64,000 bases of DNA from JAGIBJ01 sp032119595 (lineage in GTDB: Bacteria; Actinomycetota; Thermoleophilia; Solirubrobacterales; Solirubrobacteraceae), in the NCBI GenBank assembly GCA_032119595.1, contig JAUMBQ010000002.1:1-64000 (forward strand). The letters run 5' to 3'. This document shows, in pieces, positions 47,387-55,068 of the stretch. A program made the position numbers and the translations under genes. The notes beneath the pieces were generated by a model, which worked only from the letters and a program-made list of their open reading frames with translations, was not told where the DNA came from and did no database searches. The first letter of the stretch is position 1, and every line of letters begins with the position of its first letter.

Positions 47387-47842
47387 ATGTCCGAGCCCAC
47401 CGCACCCAATCAGTGGATGACGCCGGAAGGCAAGGCGATTCTTCCCACGCTCCTGCCACCGGAGGAGACCCTCGACGGCACCCTCGGCGTGCAGATCACG
47501 AGCGCCACGCCGGAAGAGGTCGTCGCGATCCTCGACGTCGACCATCGTCATCGGCAGCCGTTCGGCTTGCTCCACGGCGGGGTTTACGCGCTCGTGGCCG
47601 AGTCGGCAGCATCGGTTGGTGGCGCGCTCACAGCCATCCCGAATGGTGGCGGGGCGGTCGGTATGTCGAACAACACCGCGTTCCTGCGGCCGTTCAAGGG
47701 CGGCGGGCGCCTGACGTCGACCGCCAAGCGAATCCACGGCGGCCGCACGACCCAGCTGTGGGATGTGGAGCACCGCGACTCCGAGGATCGGCTCTGTGCC
47801 ACGTCGCGCGTGACCATCGCCCTCCTTCCGCCAAAGCCCTAG
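47387..47842 (+). CDS. Hotdog-fold thioesterase (PaaI family)
   Basis: Acyl-CoA thioesterase of the PaaI/YdiI group. LLHGGVYALVAESAASVGG is the HGG-x3-xxE-xxAS active-site helix, and AVGMSNNTAFLRPFKGG follows. 151 residues from ATG at 47387; an in-frame start 21 bases upstream is less likely. The substrate (aromatic or fatty acyl-CoA) is unknown. Its 3' end borders the palindrome array. Confidence 0.88.
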   Translation: MSEPTAPNQWMTPEGKAILPTLLPPEETLDGTLGVQITSATPEEVVAILDVDHRHRQPFGLLHGGVYALVAESAASVGGALTAIPNGGGAVGMSNNTAFLRPFKGGGRLTSTAKRIHGGRTTQLWDVEHRDSEDRLCATSRVTIALLPPKP

Positions 47843-47857
47843 GAATAGGGGACACCC

Positions 47858-48157
47858 CGCTCAAGACAGATTTTGGCCGTTCACCGCCGGCCAGCGCTGA
47901 GTCTCCGGCCAGCGCTGAGTCCCCGGCCAGCGGTGAGCGGCCAAATTGTGTTGCTCTGACGACAGATTTTGGCCGTTCACCGCCCGGCCAGCGCTTGGCC
48001 TCCGGCCAGCGCTGAGTCCTCGGTCAGCGGTGAGCGGCCAGAATGTGTTGCTCTGACGACAGATTTTGGCCGTTCACCGCCCGGCCAGCGCTTGGCCGCC
48101 AGCCAGCGCTGAGTCCTCGGTCAGCGGTGAGCGGCCAGAATGTGTTGCGCTCAAGAC
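47858..48157. repeat. Array of three ~97-base palindromic repeats
   Basis: Three tandem copies begin at 47865, 47961 and 48058, each starting GACAGATTTTGGCCGTTCAC and ending GCGGTGAGCGGCCA(A/G)A(A/T)T then GTGTTGC. Within a copy the ends are inverted repeats: ATTTTGGCCGTTCACCGC pairs with GCGGTGAGCGGCCAAATT (16 of 18). The middle holds CCGGCCAGCGCTGAGT repeated every 18 bases (three times in copy 1). The array is bounded by a 10-base direct repeat, CGCTCAAGAC, at 47858 and 48148. It is not a CRISPR, as no unique spacers are present; it is similar in style to REP/BIME or a MITE array. Confidence 0.85.
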
Positions 48158-48184
48158 CGCCCGCCTCGGCCCGATCAACCGGGC

Positions 48185-49765
48185 GTGTACCAAGACCCCA
48201 GCGAGCCCGTTCCCCCGCAGTCGCCGCTGACGCCTTCTCCACCGCAGGGTCCTGCACCCGCGCCGGGCGTCGAGCAGCCACCGGTTGCGGATCAGGCCCA
48301 ACACCCTTCGCCTGCGACGGAACGTCCGTCGCCCGAGCCGCAGCTGGCCCGCGAGCCGCATCCGGCTCCCGCGGTGCCGCCTGCCGCGCCGCCCGCGCCT
48401 GCCGCGCCGCCCGCGCCTGCCGCGCCGCCCGCGCCGTACACGCCGCCCGCGCCGCAAGCTGCCGCTCCGATGCAGCCGCAGCAGGCCGTTCAGCCGCCGC
48501 AGGCTTCCGCTCCCGTGCAGCCGCCGCAGGCCGCGCCACCGCAGGCCGCGCCACCGCAGGCTTCCGCTCCCATGCAGCCGCCGCAGGCTGCGCCGCCGCA
48601 GGTTGCCGCTCCCGTGCAGTCGCCGCAGGCTGCGCCGCCGCAGGTTGCCGCTCCCGTGCAGTCGCCGCAGGCTGTGCCGCATCAGGTTGCCGCTCCCGTG
48701 CAGTCGCCGCAGGCTGTGCCACCGCAGGTTGCCGCTCCCGTGCAGTCGCCGCAGGCTGTGCCGCATCAGGTTGCCGCTCCCGTGCAGTCGCCGCAGGCTG
48801 TGCCGCATCAGGTTGCCGCTCCCGTGCAGTCGCCGCAGGCTGTGCCACCGCAGGCTTCCGCTCCCATGCAGCCGCCGCAGGCTGCGCCGCCGCAGGTTGC
48901 CGCTCCCGTGCAGCCGCCGCAGGCTGCGCCGCCGCAGGTTGCCGCTCCCGTGCAGCCGCAGGCTGCTTCACCGGACCGACCCGTGGGTGAGCCGGTCGGG
49001 CCCGCTGCGCCCGAGGGGGTGGTCAGTGACGCCGCGCTTGCGCCGGAGGCTGGCGGGGCCGAGCAGACCAGTGATGACGCGAGTAGGCGTCCAAGCCCGG
49101 TGCTGCTCGCGCTGCTCGCCGTGGTGCTCATCGGGTTCGTCGCTTGGAAGTTCGTCCTCAACAAGGAATCCGCCGAGCCTGTCGCGCCAGCGCCGGTGGC
49201 GAGCACCCCGAGCGCCGCGGCCCCGAGCGCCGCAGCGGCGGCGAACGCGACGAGCTGGGCGGATGCCGTCCCGAAGTCGCGTGCGGGTGGCGACACGGAC
49301 GCCAACAGCCTCGACGCCCGTGAGGTTGCGCCGGCCCGCTTCGCGCACCAGGTGGAACTGGCTCGCGAAGCACTCAAGCCCGGCGAAGACCTCTTCGCGC
49401 TCCGCGTTCAATCCGACGGCACCCTGGTTGCCCTCGCCGGCGACGGGACGACCGCGCGCTGGGTCGCTACCAAGAAGGACCTCGCTCCGACTGCACCGGG
49501 CGGTGCCATGGTCAACCTGAAGCCGCTCACGCCAGCCGACATCCAGGACCGCGTGCCGTTGAAGCTCCTGCGTGCCGCGCAGCGTGCCGGAGGGGTTGCC
49601 CCGACCGAGCTGTACCTCGCCCACGGAGGCGTGGCGCCCGGCACAGTGAGCGCGCTCTTCGGCGACGTGCCGACCTGGACCTTCAAGTGGACCGGGCTCG
49701 ATGCACCGGCCGCGACGGTCGTCGCTACAGCCGACGGCCACACGCTCAAGGCCTTCACAAACTAA
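48185..49765 (+). CDS. Proline/alanine/glutamine-rich repeat protein with one membrane helix
   Basis: Not a recognised family. The first half (about 260 residues) is Pro/Ala/Gln-rich and includes about ten 14-residue repeats of the type QVAAPVQSPQAVPH. A membrane helix (SPVLLALLAVVLIGFVAWKF) follows, with the C-terminal 200 residues outside. This external part ends in a small domain (ALRVQSDGTLVALAGDGTT, then a mixed alpha/beta tail) found in proteins predicted to read protein or DNA context, but without an assignable function. GTG at 48185 is preferred because GTG at 48140 falls inside the palindrome array. Confidence 0.7.
   Translation: MYQDPSEPVPPQSPLTPSPPQGPAPAPGVEQPPVADQAQHPSPATERPSPEPQLAREPHPAPAVPPAAPPAPAAPPAPAAPPAPYTPPAPQAAAPMQPQQAVQPPQASAPVQPPQAAPPQAAPPQASAPMQPPQAAPPQVAAPVQSPQAAPPQVAAPVQSPQAVPHQVAAPVQSPQAVPPQVAAPVQSPQAVPHQVAAPVQSPQAVPHQVAAPVQSPQAVPPQASAPMQPPQAAPPQVAAPVQPPQAAPPQVAAPVQPQAASPDRPVGEPVGPAAPEGVVSDAALAPEAGGAEQTSDDASRRPSPVLLALLAVVLIGFVAWKFVLNKESAEPVAPAPVASTPSAAAPSAAAAANATSWADAVPKSRAGGDTDANSLDAREVAPARFAHQVELAREALKPGEDLFALRVQSDGTLVALAGDGTTARWVATKKDLAPTAPGGAMVNLKPLTPADIQDRVPLKLLRAAQRAGGVAPTELYLAHGGVAPGTVSALFGDVPTWTFKWTGLDAPAATVVATADGHTLKAFTN
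48500..48969 (+). repeat. 42-base tandem repeats encoding the 14-residue Pro/Gln unit
   Basis: About ten full units and a partial one, period 42 bases, for example CCGCAGGTTGCCGCTCCCGT at 48598 and 48640. The units around 48640-48840 are nearly identical at the base level, and CCG/CAT variation changes only Pro to His. Such uniformity suggests recent slippage or recombination. One short five-residue irregular unit (QAAPP) breaks the phase near 48540. Confidence 0.88.
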
Positions 49766-49792
49766 GCAGCTGCGGCCGGTAGCCCGCTCGGC

Positions 49793-51532
49793 TCAGCCGG
49801 GCGGGTACCGGTTCGTGATCGGCACGCGCCGGTCACGCGACAAGGCGCGGCTCGTAAGCCGAATGCCGGGTGGGCCTTGGCGTCGCTTGTACTCGGCACG
49901 GTCGATCAGCGAGAGCGCGCGATCGACATGCTCGGCCGGGAGCCCGCTCGCAATGAGCTGATCACGGGACATGTCGCGCTCGACGTACCCGACGATGATC
50001 GCGTCGAGAATGTCGTAGGGCGGCAGCGAGTCCTCGTCCTTCTGGTCGGGGCGAAGCTCGGCCGACGGCGGGCGGGTGAGCACCTCCGGAGGGACGAGCT
50101 GGTTGCCGTCGCGCGTGGACCGCCACCGGGTGAGTTCGAAGACCAGCAGCTTCGGGGTGTCCTTGAGCGGGGCGAAGCCGCCGGCCATGTCGCCGTAGAG
50201 CGTGGAATACCCGACGGACGTCTCGGACTTGTTGGCGGTCGTGAGGACCAGCCAGCCGAACTTGTTCGACAGGCCCATGAGCAAGGTGCCGCGGACACGC
50301 GCTTGAAGGTTTTCTTCGGTCAGGTCGGGTGCACGGCCTTCGAAGGCCGGCGCCAGCGCTTCCTCGAATGCCTTGAACGGACCCTCGATCGCGATCTCGT
50401 GGATCGCGATCCCGAGCCGCACGGCGAAGTCGTGGGCGTCGCTCTTGGTGCCCTCCGAGGTGTACCGCGACGGCATCGTGACCCCGGTGACGCAATCTTG
50501 GCCCAGTGCGTCGACCGCGAGCAGCGCGACGAGCGTGGAGTCGATGCCGCCGCTGAGGCCGATCACCACGTGTCCGAAGCCGTTCTTGCGGCAGTAGTCC
50601 TGCAGGCCGAGCTTGAGCGCGGAATAGGCCTCCGCGGGTCCGGTGAGCGGCTCGGTGATGCGCCCTGCGCCGATCGCCTCGGGCGGATCGGCTACCGGCG
50701 ACGAGGCCGCCACGATGACCGGTACTTCGCCCTCGACCTGTCGTGCCGGTCGCCGGCGGCGGGTGTCACGCAGCCGTGCCGCGCCAATGACCTCGAGGTC
50801 GACGTTGCAGAGCAGCAGGTCCTCCTCGAACTCCTTCGCCCGGGCCAGCACCGCGCCGTCGTGGCCGAGCACGGCGGATCGGCCGTCGAAGACGAGTTCG
50901 TCTTGACCGCCGACCAGCCCGCAGTAGGCGATCGCCGCGACGTTGTCTCGCGCGCGCGTGGCGAGCATGCGCTCGCGGCGCTCGCCTTTACCCAGGTCAT
51001 ACGGAGATGCAGACAGGTTGAGGATCAGGCGTGCGCCCGAGAGCGCCTCGCGCTCCAGCGGATCCGACGGCTGCCAGATGTCCTCGCAGATCGTGAGCCC
51101 GATCCGATGGCCGTCGACCGCGAACGTTGTGGGCCCAGGGCCTTCCTGGAAGTACCGCAGCTCGTCGAACACGCCGTAGTTCGGCAGGTGCATCTTGCGA
51201 TAGCTGCCGACCACGTTGCCGCCATCGAGAATCGCGGCGGCGTTGTAGACGTCCTCGTCTCGCTCGGGCCATCCGACCACGGCCACGAGGCCGTCGGGAG
51301 CGTCGGCCGCGAGATCGCCGATGGCGTCGCGGCAGTCGCGCAGGAATCGCTCACGCAGGAGCAGGTCTTCGGGCGGGTACCCGGAGATCGCAAGCTCGGG
51401 GAAGACCGCGATGCGGGCTCCGGCCGCGCTGGCCTCCCGCATGGCTGCGGCGATGCGCTCGGTGTTGCCGGACACGTCGCCGACGACGGCGTCGATCTGG
51501 CAGAGGGCAAGGCGGATGAGATCGAGGCTCAT
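49793..51532 (-). CDS. nadE: Glutamine-dependent NAD+ synthetase
   Basis: A two-domain enzyme: an N-terminal nitrilase-type glutaminase with Glu46 (FPELAISGYPPE), Lys113 (YRKMHLPNYGVFDE) and Cys149 (TICEDIWQP), and a C-terminal ATP-dependent amidation domain with the P-loop SGGIDS near residue 325 and TTANKSETSVGYSTLYGDMAGGF. 579 residues, typical of this long form. Its ATG overlaps the stop of the preceding small membrane protein gene (ATGA), so both are transcribed together. Confidence 0.95.
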   Translation of the reverse strand: MSLDLIRLALCQIDAVVGDVSGNTERIAAAMREASAAGARIAVFPELAISGYPPEDLLLRERFLRDCRDAIGDLAADAPDGLVAVVGWPERDEDVYNAAAILDGGNVVGSYRKMHLPNYGVFDELRYFQEGPGPTTFAVDGHRIGLTICEDIWQPSDPLEREALSGARLILNLSASPYDLGKGERRERMLATRARDNVAAIAYCGLVGGQDELVFDGRSAVLGHDGAVLARAKEFEEDLLLCNVDLEVIGAARLRDTRRRRPARQVEGEVPVIVAASSPVADPPEAIGAGRITEPLTGPAEAYSALKLGLQDYCRKNGFGHVVIGLSGGIDSTLVALLAVDALGQDCVTGVTMPSRYTSEGTKSDAHDFAVRLGIAIHEIAIEGPFKAFEEALAPAFEGRAPDLTEENLQARVRGTLLMGLSNKFGWLVLTTANKSETSVGYSTLYGDMAGGFAPLKDTPKLLVFELTRWRSTRDGNQLVPPEVLTRPPSAELRPDQKDEDSLPPYDILDAIIVGYVERDMSRDQLIASGLPAEHVDRALSLIDRAEYKRRQGPPGIRLTSRALSRDRRVPITNRYPPG

Positions 51533-51930
51533 GAGCCGCTCCGTCCGAGATGGGCACGCACGAAGGCGGCGAGTTGAGGGTCTGTGGCGGCATCGACCTG
51601 AAGGTCCGCGGTGCCGGTGTGCGCGGTCACGCCACTGCCGTCATCGACCTTCTTCGCGACGATCGCTTGGCCCGCTGCCCGCGCGGGGACCGTGTCGATC
51701 GCGCCAAGGCGCTCTGCAAGCTGCGAGATCCGGATGCCGTCCCGGTTGCGCCGGTACTCGATCAGCACGTTGCCGACCGGCAGGCCGTCGGGGCCGGTGA
51801 CGGCCTTCGGTGGGGTGGGCGTCGTCTGGTCGATGGAGCTGCCGTCGCGTGAGGCGAGGAGGAGGATGCCGCCGCCGACGCCTGCGATGACGAGCACGAA
51901 CGCCGCGAGGGCGGGGAGGAGTCGCTGCAC
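51529..51930 (-). CDS. Small membrane protein of unknown function, operon partner of nadE
   Basis: 133 residues from GTG at 51930 (an in-frame ATG 96 bases upstream would add a Cys/Arg-rich stretch of no known kind). One N-terminal membrane helix (LLPALAAFVLVIAGVGGGILLLA), then an extracellular part with GPDGLPVGNVLIEYRRNRDGI and a C-terminal segment rich in Ala and Asp. No domain recognised. Confidence 0.6.
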   Translation of the reverse strand: MQRLLPALAAFVLVIAGVGGGILLLASRDGSSIDQTTPTPPKAVTGPDGLPVGNVLIEYRRNRDGIRISQLAERLGAIDTVPARAAGQAIVAKKVDDGSGVTAHTGTADLQVDAATDPQLAAFVRAHLGRSGS

Positions 51931-52054
51931 GGCGCCATCGTACTCGCGGCACCGACGACGGCCGTGGATGGCGCCGACCATCCGGTCAACGGTGGGCAAC
52001 CTTAAACAAGACGTCGCCTGGCACACTTCGTTTGTTGATCGCCCGGAAACTAGG

Positions 52055-52073
52055 CGGATGAACTGGTCATCCG
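52055..52073. promoter_or_regulatory. Seven-base perfect inverted repeat upstream of the ECF sigma gene
   Basis: CGGATGA, spacer ACTGG, TCATCCG. It lies in the divergent region between the small membrane gene and the sigma gene, next to GGAAAC (52045-52050), whose distance to GTCATC (15 bases) is close to that of an ECF promoter. An operator, an autoregulated ECF promoter, or both, are possible readings. Confidence 0.35.
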
Positions 52074-52096
52074 ACGTCGACTTTAGCGCCAGCCTG

Positions 52097-52125
52097 TTGA
52101 AGGTTGTAAGGATGCGTGCTAGGTT
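52097..52125 (+). promoter_or_regulatory. Housekeeping-type promoter of the ECF sigma gene
   Basis: TTGAAG (52097-52102), 17-base spacer, TAGGTT (52120-52125). Transcription would begin about 30 bases before the ATG, leaving room for the GAGG ribosome-binding site at 52147. Confidence 0.5.
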
Positions 52126-52160
52126 CTGTTCAAGGTTTCACCGCTCGAGGACCGCCCGCC

Positions 52161-52703
52161 ATGAACATCGCCGACATCGCCACTTTCGACCGCATCTACC
52201 GTGAGCACCGGCGCACGGTGTTTCACGCGGCGCTCCGCATCACGAACGACGCCACGCAGGCCGACGACGTGACGCACGACGTGTTCGTGCGGCTCTGGCG
52301 CCGGCCGGATCGCTTCGACGCCTCGCGCGGTGAGCTTGCCTCGTATCTGCGCCTGATGGCCCGATCGCGTGCGCTTGATCTCTGGCGTGAGCGCCAGGCG
52401 GCGGGCCGTGCTCAGGATCGTCTGACCGCGGTGGTTGAGCGCGCTGAGCCGGTAGGGGCGGCAGATCCGATGTTGGCTGCCCTTGCCGGGGACCGCGCAG
52501 CGACGGTCCGCCAGGCGCTTGGAGAGCTTCCGCCGGCCCAGCGCGAGGCGGTCGTCCTTGCGTACTGGGGCGGGTTGACGGCGGAGGAGATCTCCCGCCG
52601 CGTCGACGTGCCCCTCGGCACGGTGAAGAGCCGCATCCGCTTGGGCCTCACGAAGCTGCGCGCCACCATTGAGGGTGCGCTTCCGGAGCCCGAGTTCGCC
52701 TGA
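52161..52703 (+). CDS. ECF-family RNA polymerase sigma factor
   Basis: 180 residues with region 2 (DRIYREHRRTVFHAALRITND, ADDVTHDVFVRLWRRPDRFD) and region 4 (LGELPPAQREAVVLAYWGGLTAEEISRRVDVPLGTVKSRIRLGLTKLR). No anti-sigma gene lies next to it, unusual for an ECF sigma. ATG at 52161 has GAGG upstream; the open frame upstream has no homology. It is a monocistronic unit closed by a strong terminator. Confidence 0.92.
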   Translation: MNIADIATFDRIYREHRRTVFHAALRITNDATQADDVTHDVFVRLWRRPDRFDASRGELASYLRLMARSRALDLWRERQAAGRAQDRLTAVVERAEPVGAADPMLAALAGDRAATVRQALGELPPAQREAVVLAYWGGLTAEEISRRVDVPLGTVKSRIRLGLTKLRATIEGALPEPEFA

Positions 52704-52742
52704 TCTTCCGGCCCGCCGGTAACGGTGGGCACAAGCTCCCAG

Positions 52743-52787
52743 TGGCGTCTGGCCCGCAAGCGCGGGCTGGGCGCCATTGATGTTTTT
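52743..52787 (+). terminator. Intrinsic terminator after the ECF sigma gene
   Basis: A 15-bp stem (TGGCGTCTGGCCCGC with GCGGGCTGGGCGCCA, three G-U pairs), a four-base AAGC loop, then TTGATGTTTTTG. It separates the sigma gene from the riboswitch-controlled gene. Confidence 0.85.
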
Positions 52788-52875
52788 GCGCCAATAGCGC
52801 GACCGGCGGCGGAGGTCAAGCACATAACAGGCGTGTGTGCTCAGGCTCACGCGGAATGACCGGAATGGGTCTCTA

Positions 52876-53065
52876 AGGTCCTTCCGGTAATCGAACTGCC
52901 GAGTTCGGCGCCGTCCTGCGGCGCTGGAGCGGGGGACCCACTTGCCGGCGTGCACCACGCCGGCCGGGGCGAATCGCGTGGCGTGCCACGCGTAGCGGTC
53001 ATTCAGACGAACGCCTCTCAGCGTTCGTGATCGCGAGCCCGTCAGCTGACCTCGTAGGCGGACCT
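52876..53065 (+). promoter_or_regulatory. c-di-AMP riboswitch (ydaO/yuaA class)
   Basis: Conserved ydaO elements occur in order: GGTAATCG near 52887, CGAGTTCGGCG near 52900, GCGGGGGACCCA (52929-52940), GGGGCGAATCGC (52966-52977), GTAGCGG near 52993, GAGCCCGTCAG (53035-53045) and GACCTCGTAGGC (53048-53059). The closing stem pairs AGGTCC (52876-52881) with GGACCT (53060-53065). In known cases high c-di-AMP turns off genes for wall hydrolases and potassium transport. Here it lies directly before an RlpA-like gene; the RBS GAGGA (53069-53073) follows at once, so occlusion of the start region is plausible. Confidence 0.88.
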
Positions 53066-53076
53066 CTCGAGGAACC

Positions 53077-53805
53077 ATGCCCCCATCGCTCAGCGCGTTT
53101 CGACGTGCCGCTATCCCCACGCTCGCTTTCGCGGCCTGTTTGCCCTCGGGCGCAGCCGCTCAGGCCGGTCCTGCCGCAACGACTCCATCGGAGGCGGCTC
53201 CAGTCGCACCAGTTGCCGGTGGGGCGTCGCTGACGTCCGCCGCCGGCCCGACGGCCGACCGCCTCGTGCGCGTCCCCCAGCGCGACCTGTCGCTGTCGTC
53301 CAAGAGCGCCGTCGCCGTCACCGTCCGCGCGCTCACCGCCCCGGTTCACCTGGAGTTGCGGGTCGGCTCCGGTGGCCGCAAAGTGGCCGACGCTGACCTC
53401 GCCCCAGGCGCTTCCACCGTGCTTCGTGGCGGCGCGCTCCGCGGGGAGGCGCTGCACCTGCTCGTGCGGCGGACCGACGGCGGTCTTGAGTCCAACGACA
53501 TCACGATCGGGACCGCCACGCGAACGCAGCGGATGCGCCCCGCCATCGCGTCTTGGTACGGCCCGGGGCTGTTCGGCAACCGAACGGCCTGTGGGCAGAC
53601 GTTGACCCGCGGTCTGCGGGGCGTCGCGCACAAGACGCTCGCCTGCGGGACCAACGTCACCGTGAAGTTCCGAGGCCGATCCACCCGCGCCACCGTCGTG
53701 GACCGCGGGCCGTTCCACGGCGGACGCGAGTTCGACCTCACCTACGCCACGGCCCAGGCGATCGGCTTCAAAGCCGTCGGCCGGGTCTGGGTCGCCCACC
53801 GCTAG
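53077..53805 (+). CDS. Secreted RlpA-like double-psi beta-barrel protein
   Basis: A signal peptide (residues 1-28, ending GAAAQA) precedes a Pro/Ala spacer and beta-rich region. The C-terminal 90 residues are an RlpA-type barrel: ASWYGPGLFGNRTACGQTL, HKTLACGTNVTVKF, then ATVVDRGPFHGGREFDLTYATAQAIGF, with the catalytic-type Asp in VVDRGPF. RlpA-like domains cleave glycan strands. Control by c-di-AMP through the riboswitch fits a wall-remodelling hydrolase. 242 residues. Confidence 0.9.
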   Translation: MPPSLSAFRRAAIPTLAFAACLPSGAAAQAGPAATTPSEAAPVAPVAGGASLTSAAGPTADRLVRVPQRDLSLSSKSAVAVTVRALTAPVHLELRVGSGGRKVADADLAPGASTVLRGGALRGEALHLLVRRTDGGLESNDITIGTATRTQRMRPAIASWYGPGLFGNRTACGQTLTRGLRGVAHKTLACGTNVTVKFRGRSTRATVVDRGPFHGGREFDLTYATAQAIGFKAVGRVWVAHR

Positions 53806-54020
53806 ACGAGCGCAGAAGACGCCCGCTCCGCGCTCTCTCGCGTGCCTTAAGTCGGCCGCTCGGGTGAGGCCGGAGTGGGCGCTCTGGGCGGGGTGGCCGA
53901 CGGTTGTCGAGAGTCCGGCATTGAAGTACCGTTCACTCGTAGGCGCGCACCCAGAGCGCGCTGTCCCCGTCGCCGCGAGTGTCCCGTTGCGCGTCCCGAA
54001 CTCCTGGTCCCGGAGCCCCT
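53806..54020 (+). other. Structured leader of the first SGNH esterase gene
   Basis: No gene. GCGCTCTGGG (53879-53888) pairs perfectly with CCCAGAGCGC (53950-53959). CACTCGTAGGC at 53934-53944 shares its last nine bases with the end of the c-di-AMP riboswitch upstream, but the other conserved riboswitch blocks are not seen. Confidence 0.35.
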
Positions 54021-54902
54021 ATGAATCGCACCTTCCGCGCTACCGCAGCCCTGCTCGCGTGCGGCGGTGCCTTTGCCGGCGGCGCCGCTCCGGCGAGCGC
54101 TGCCAACCTCGACATCGTCATCGCCGGAGACAGCTACTCCTCTGGTAACGGCGCCGGCGGGTACACCGACACGTCCTGCTATCGCAGCAAGAACGTGTGG
54201 GGTCAGCGGTACGCATCGTCCCTGCGTGCGCAGGGCTTCACGACGACCGTCAAGAACGTCGCGTGCAGTGGTGGCGTCGTCAAGGACCTCGATGCGCAAA
54301 TCAACGCCGTCACCCCGGAGACCGACCTCGTCGCGCTGACGATCGGAGGCAATGACATCGGCTTTACGAAGATCGTGGTGAACTGCTTCGCGCCCGTGGC
54401 GGCGGACCCGGTCCGCTGCCGCGATTCGATCACCAAGGGCAAGGCTGGCGTGCTCGCCGTCCGCGCCGGCGCGCTGCAGCGGCTCGACGCACTCAAGGCG
54501 AAACTGCGCCCCGGTGCCAAGGTGATCGTGCTCTCGTACCCGTACCTCGCGAACACCAGCAACTACATCCTGCGCGGCTTCTTCACGGCCTACAACGCGG
54601 GCAAGGCCGTCCGCGAACTTGGCGACCTCGGTGATCAGGCGATCATCGACGCCACCAACGACGCCAACAGCGCAGCCGGCTACGAACTCGTGAAGTTCAT
54701 TCCGACGAAGGACCTCTTTGTCGGCCACGAGCCGCACCAAGATCCCTACAAGGAGAACTCCGCCTCGTGGATCTGGGAGTTCACCGGCTGGTTCGCGCCG
54801 CTAGACATCTATCACCCCAAGCCCGCCGGACAGGCCGCGATGTCGCTGGCCGTGCAGCGTGCGGCCGGCTCGGCGACGCCCGACTTCGGGCTCGCCCAGT
54901 AA
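54021..54902 (+). CDS. Secreted SGNH/GDSL-type esterase, copy 1
   Basis: A signal peptide (residues 1-27, ending PASA) is followed by the SGNH blocks: Ser in VIAGDSYSSGNG, Asn and Gly in LTIGGNDIGF, and the His in YHPKPAGQAAM (Asp in LDIYH). 293 residues. Four cysteines should form disulphides. Probably a lipase or acyl esterase outside the cell. It and the next gene are tandem paralogues with the same layout. Confidence 0.9.
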   Translation: MNRTFRATAALLACGGAFAGGAAPASAANLDIVIAGDSYSSGNGAGGYTDTSCYRSKNVWGQRYASSLRAQGFTTTVKNVACSGGVVKDLDAQINAVTPETDLVALTIGGNDIGFTKIVVNCFAPVAADPVRCRDSITKGKAGVLAVRAGALQRLDALKAKLRPGAKVIVLSYPYLANTSNYILRGFFTAYNAGKAVRELGDLGDQAIIDATNDANSAAGYELVKFIPTKDLFVGHEPHQDPYKENSASWIWEFTGWFAPLDIYHPKPAGQAAMSLAVQRAAGSATPDFGLAQ

Positions 54903-54931
54903 ACACCGAGCCCTCGTGGCTCTTCCCCTTC

Positions 54932-54964
54932 GGGGCCCGGCGCACGCACGGCGCCGGGCCCCGA
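54932..54964 (+). terminator. Terminator-type hairpin after esterase copy 1
   Basis: CGGGGCCCGGCGC pairs perfectly with GCGCCGGGCCCCG (13 bp) around a seven-base loop. No T-run. A second hairpin (GCCCAGC/GCTGGGC, 54980-54998) follows before the next gene. Confidence 0.65.
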
Positions 54965-55068
54965 TGCTCGTCCTCCGCGCCCAGCTCACCGCTGGGCTGC
55001 GCTCCTGACCTTTTCCCGCCAGGCCAGCCCACTGGGTCGGCCGTTGTCCTGCCCCCACCCGGAGACTC

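Noticed and set aside
47858..48157. CRISPR array from the 97-base repeats
   Set aside because: Three long palindromes without spacers; no cas genes in the window.
48500..48969. CRISPR array
   Set aside because: The repeat units are contiguous and coding, with no unique spacers.
48024..48971. Antisense frame over the 42-base repeats (AAARERQP repeats)
   Set aside because: Repeats stay open in several frames because 42 is a multiple of three; the forward frame has a membrane helix and a following domain.
49877..51577. 566-codon forward frame antisense to nadE
   Set aside because: nadE on the reverse strand has all catalytic motifs; this frame has none.
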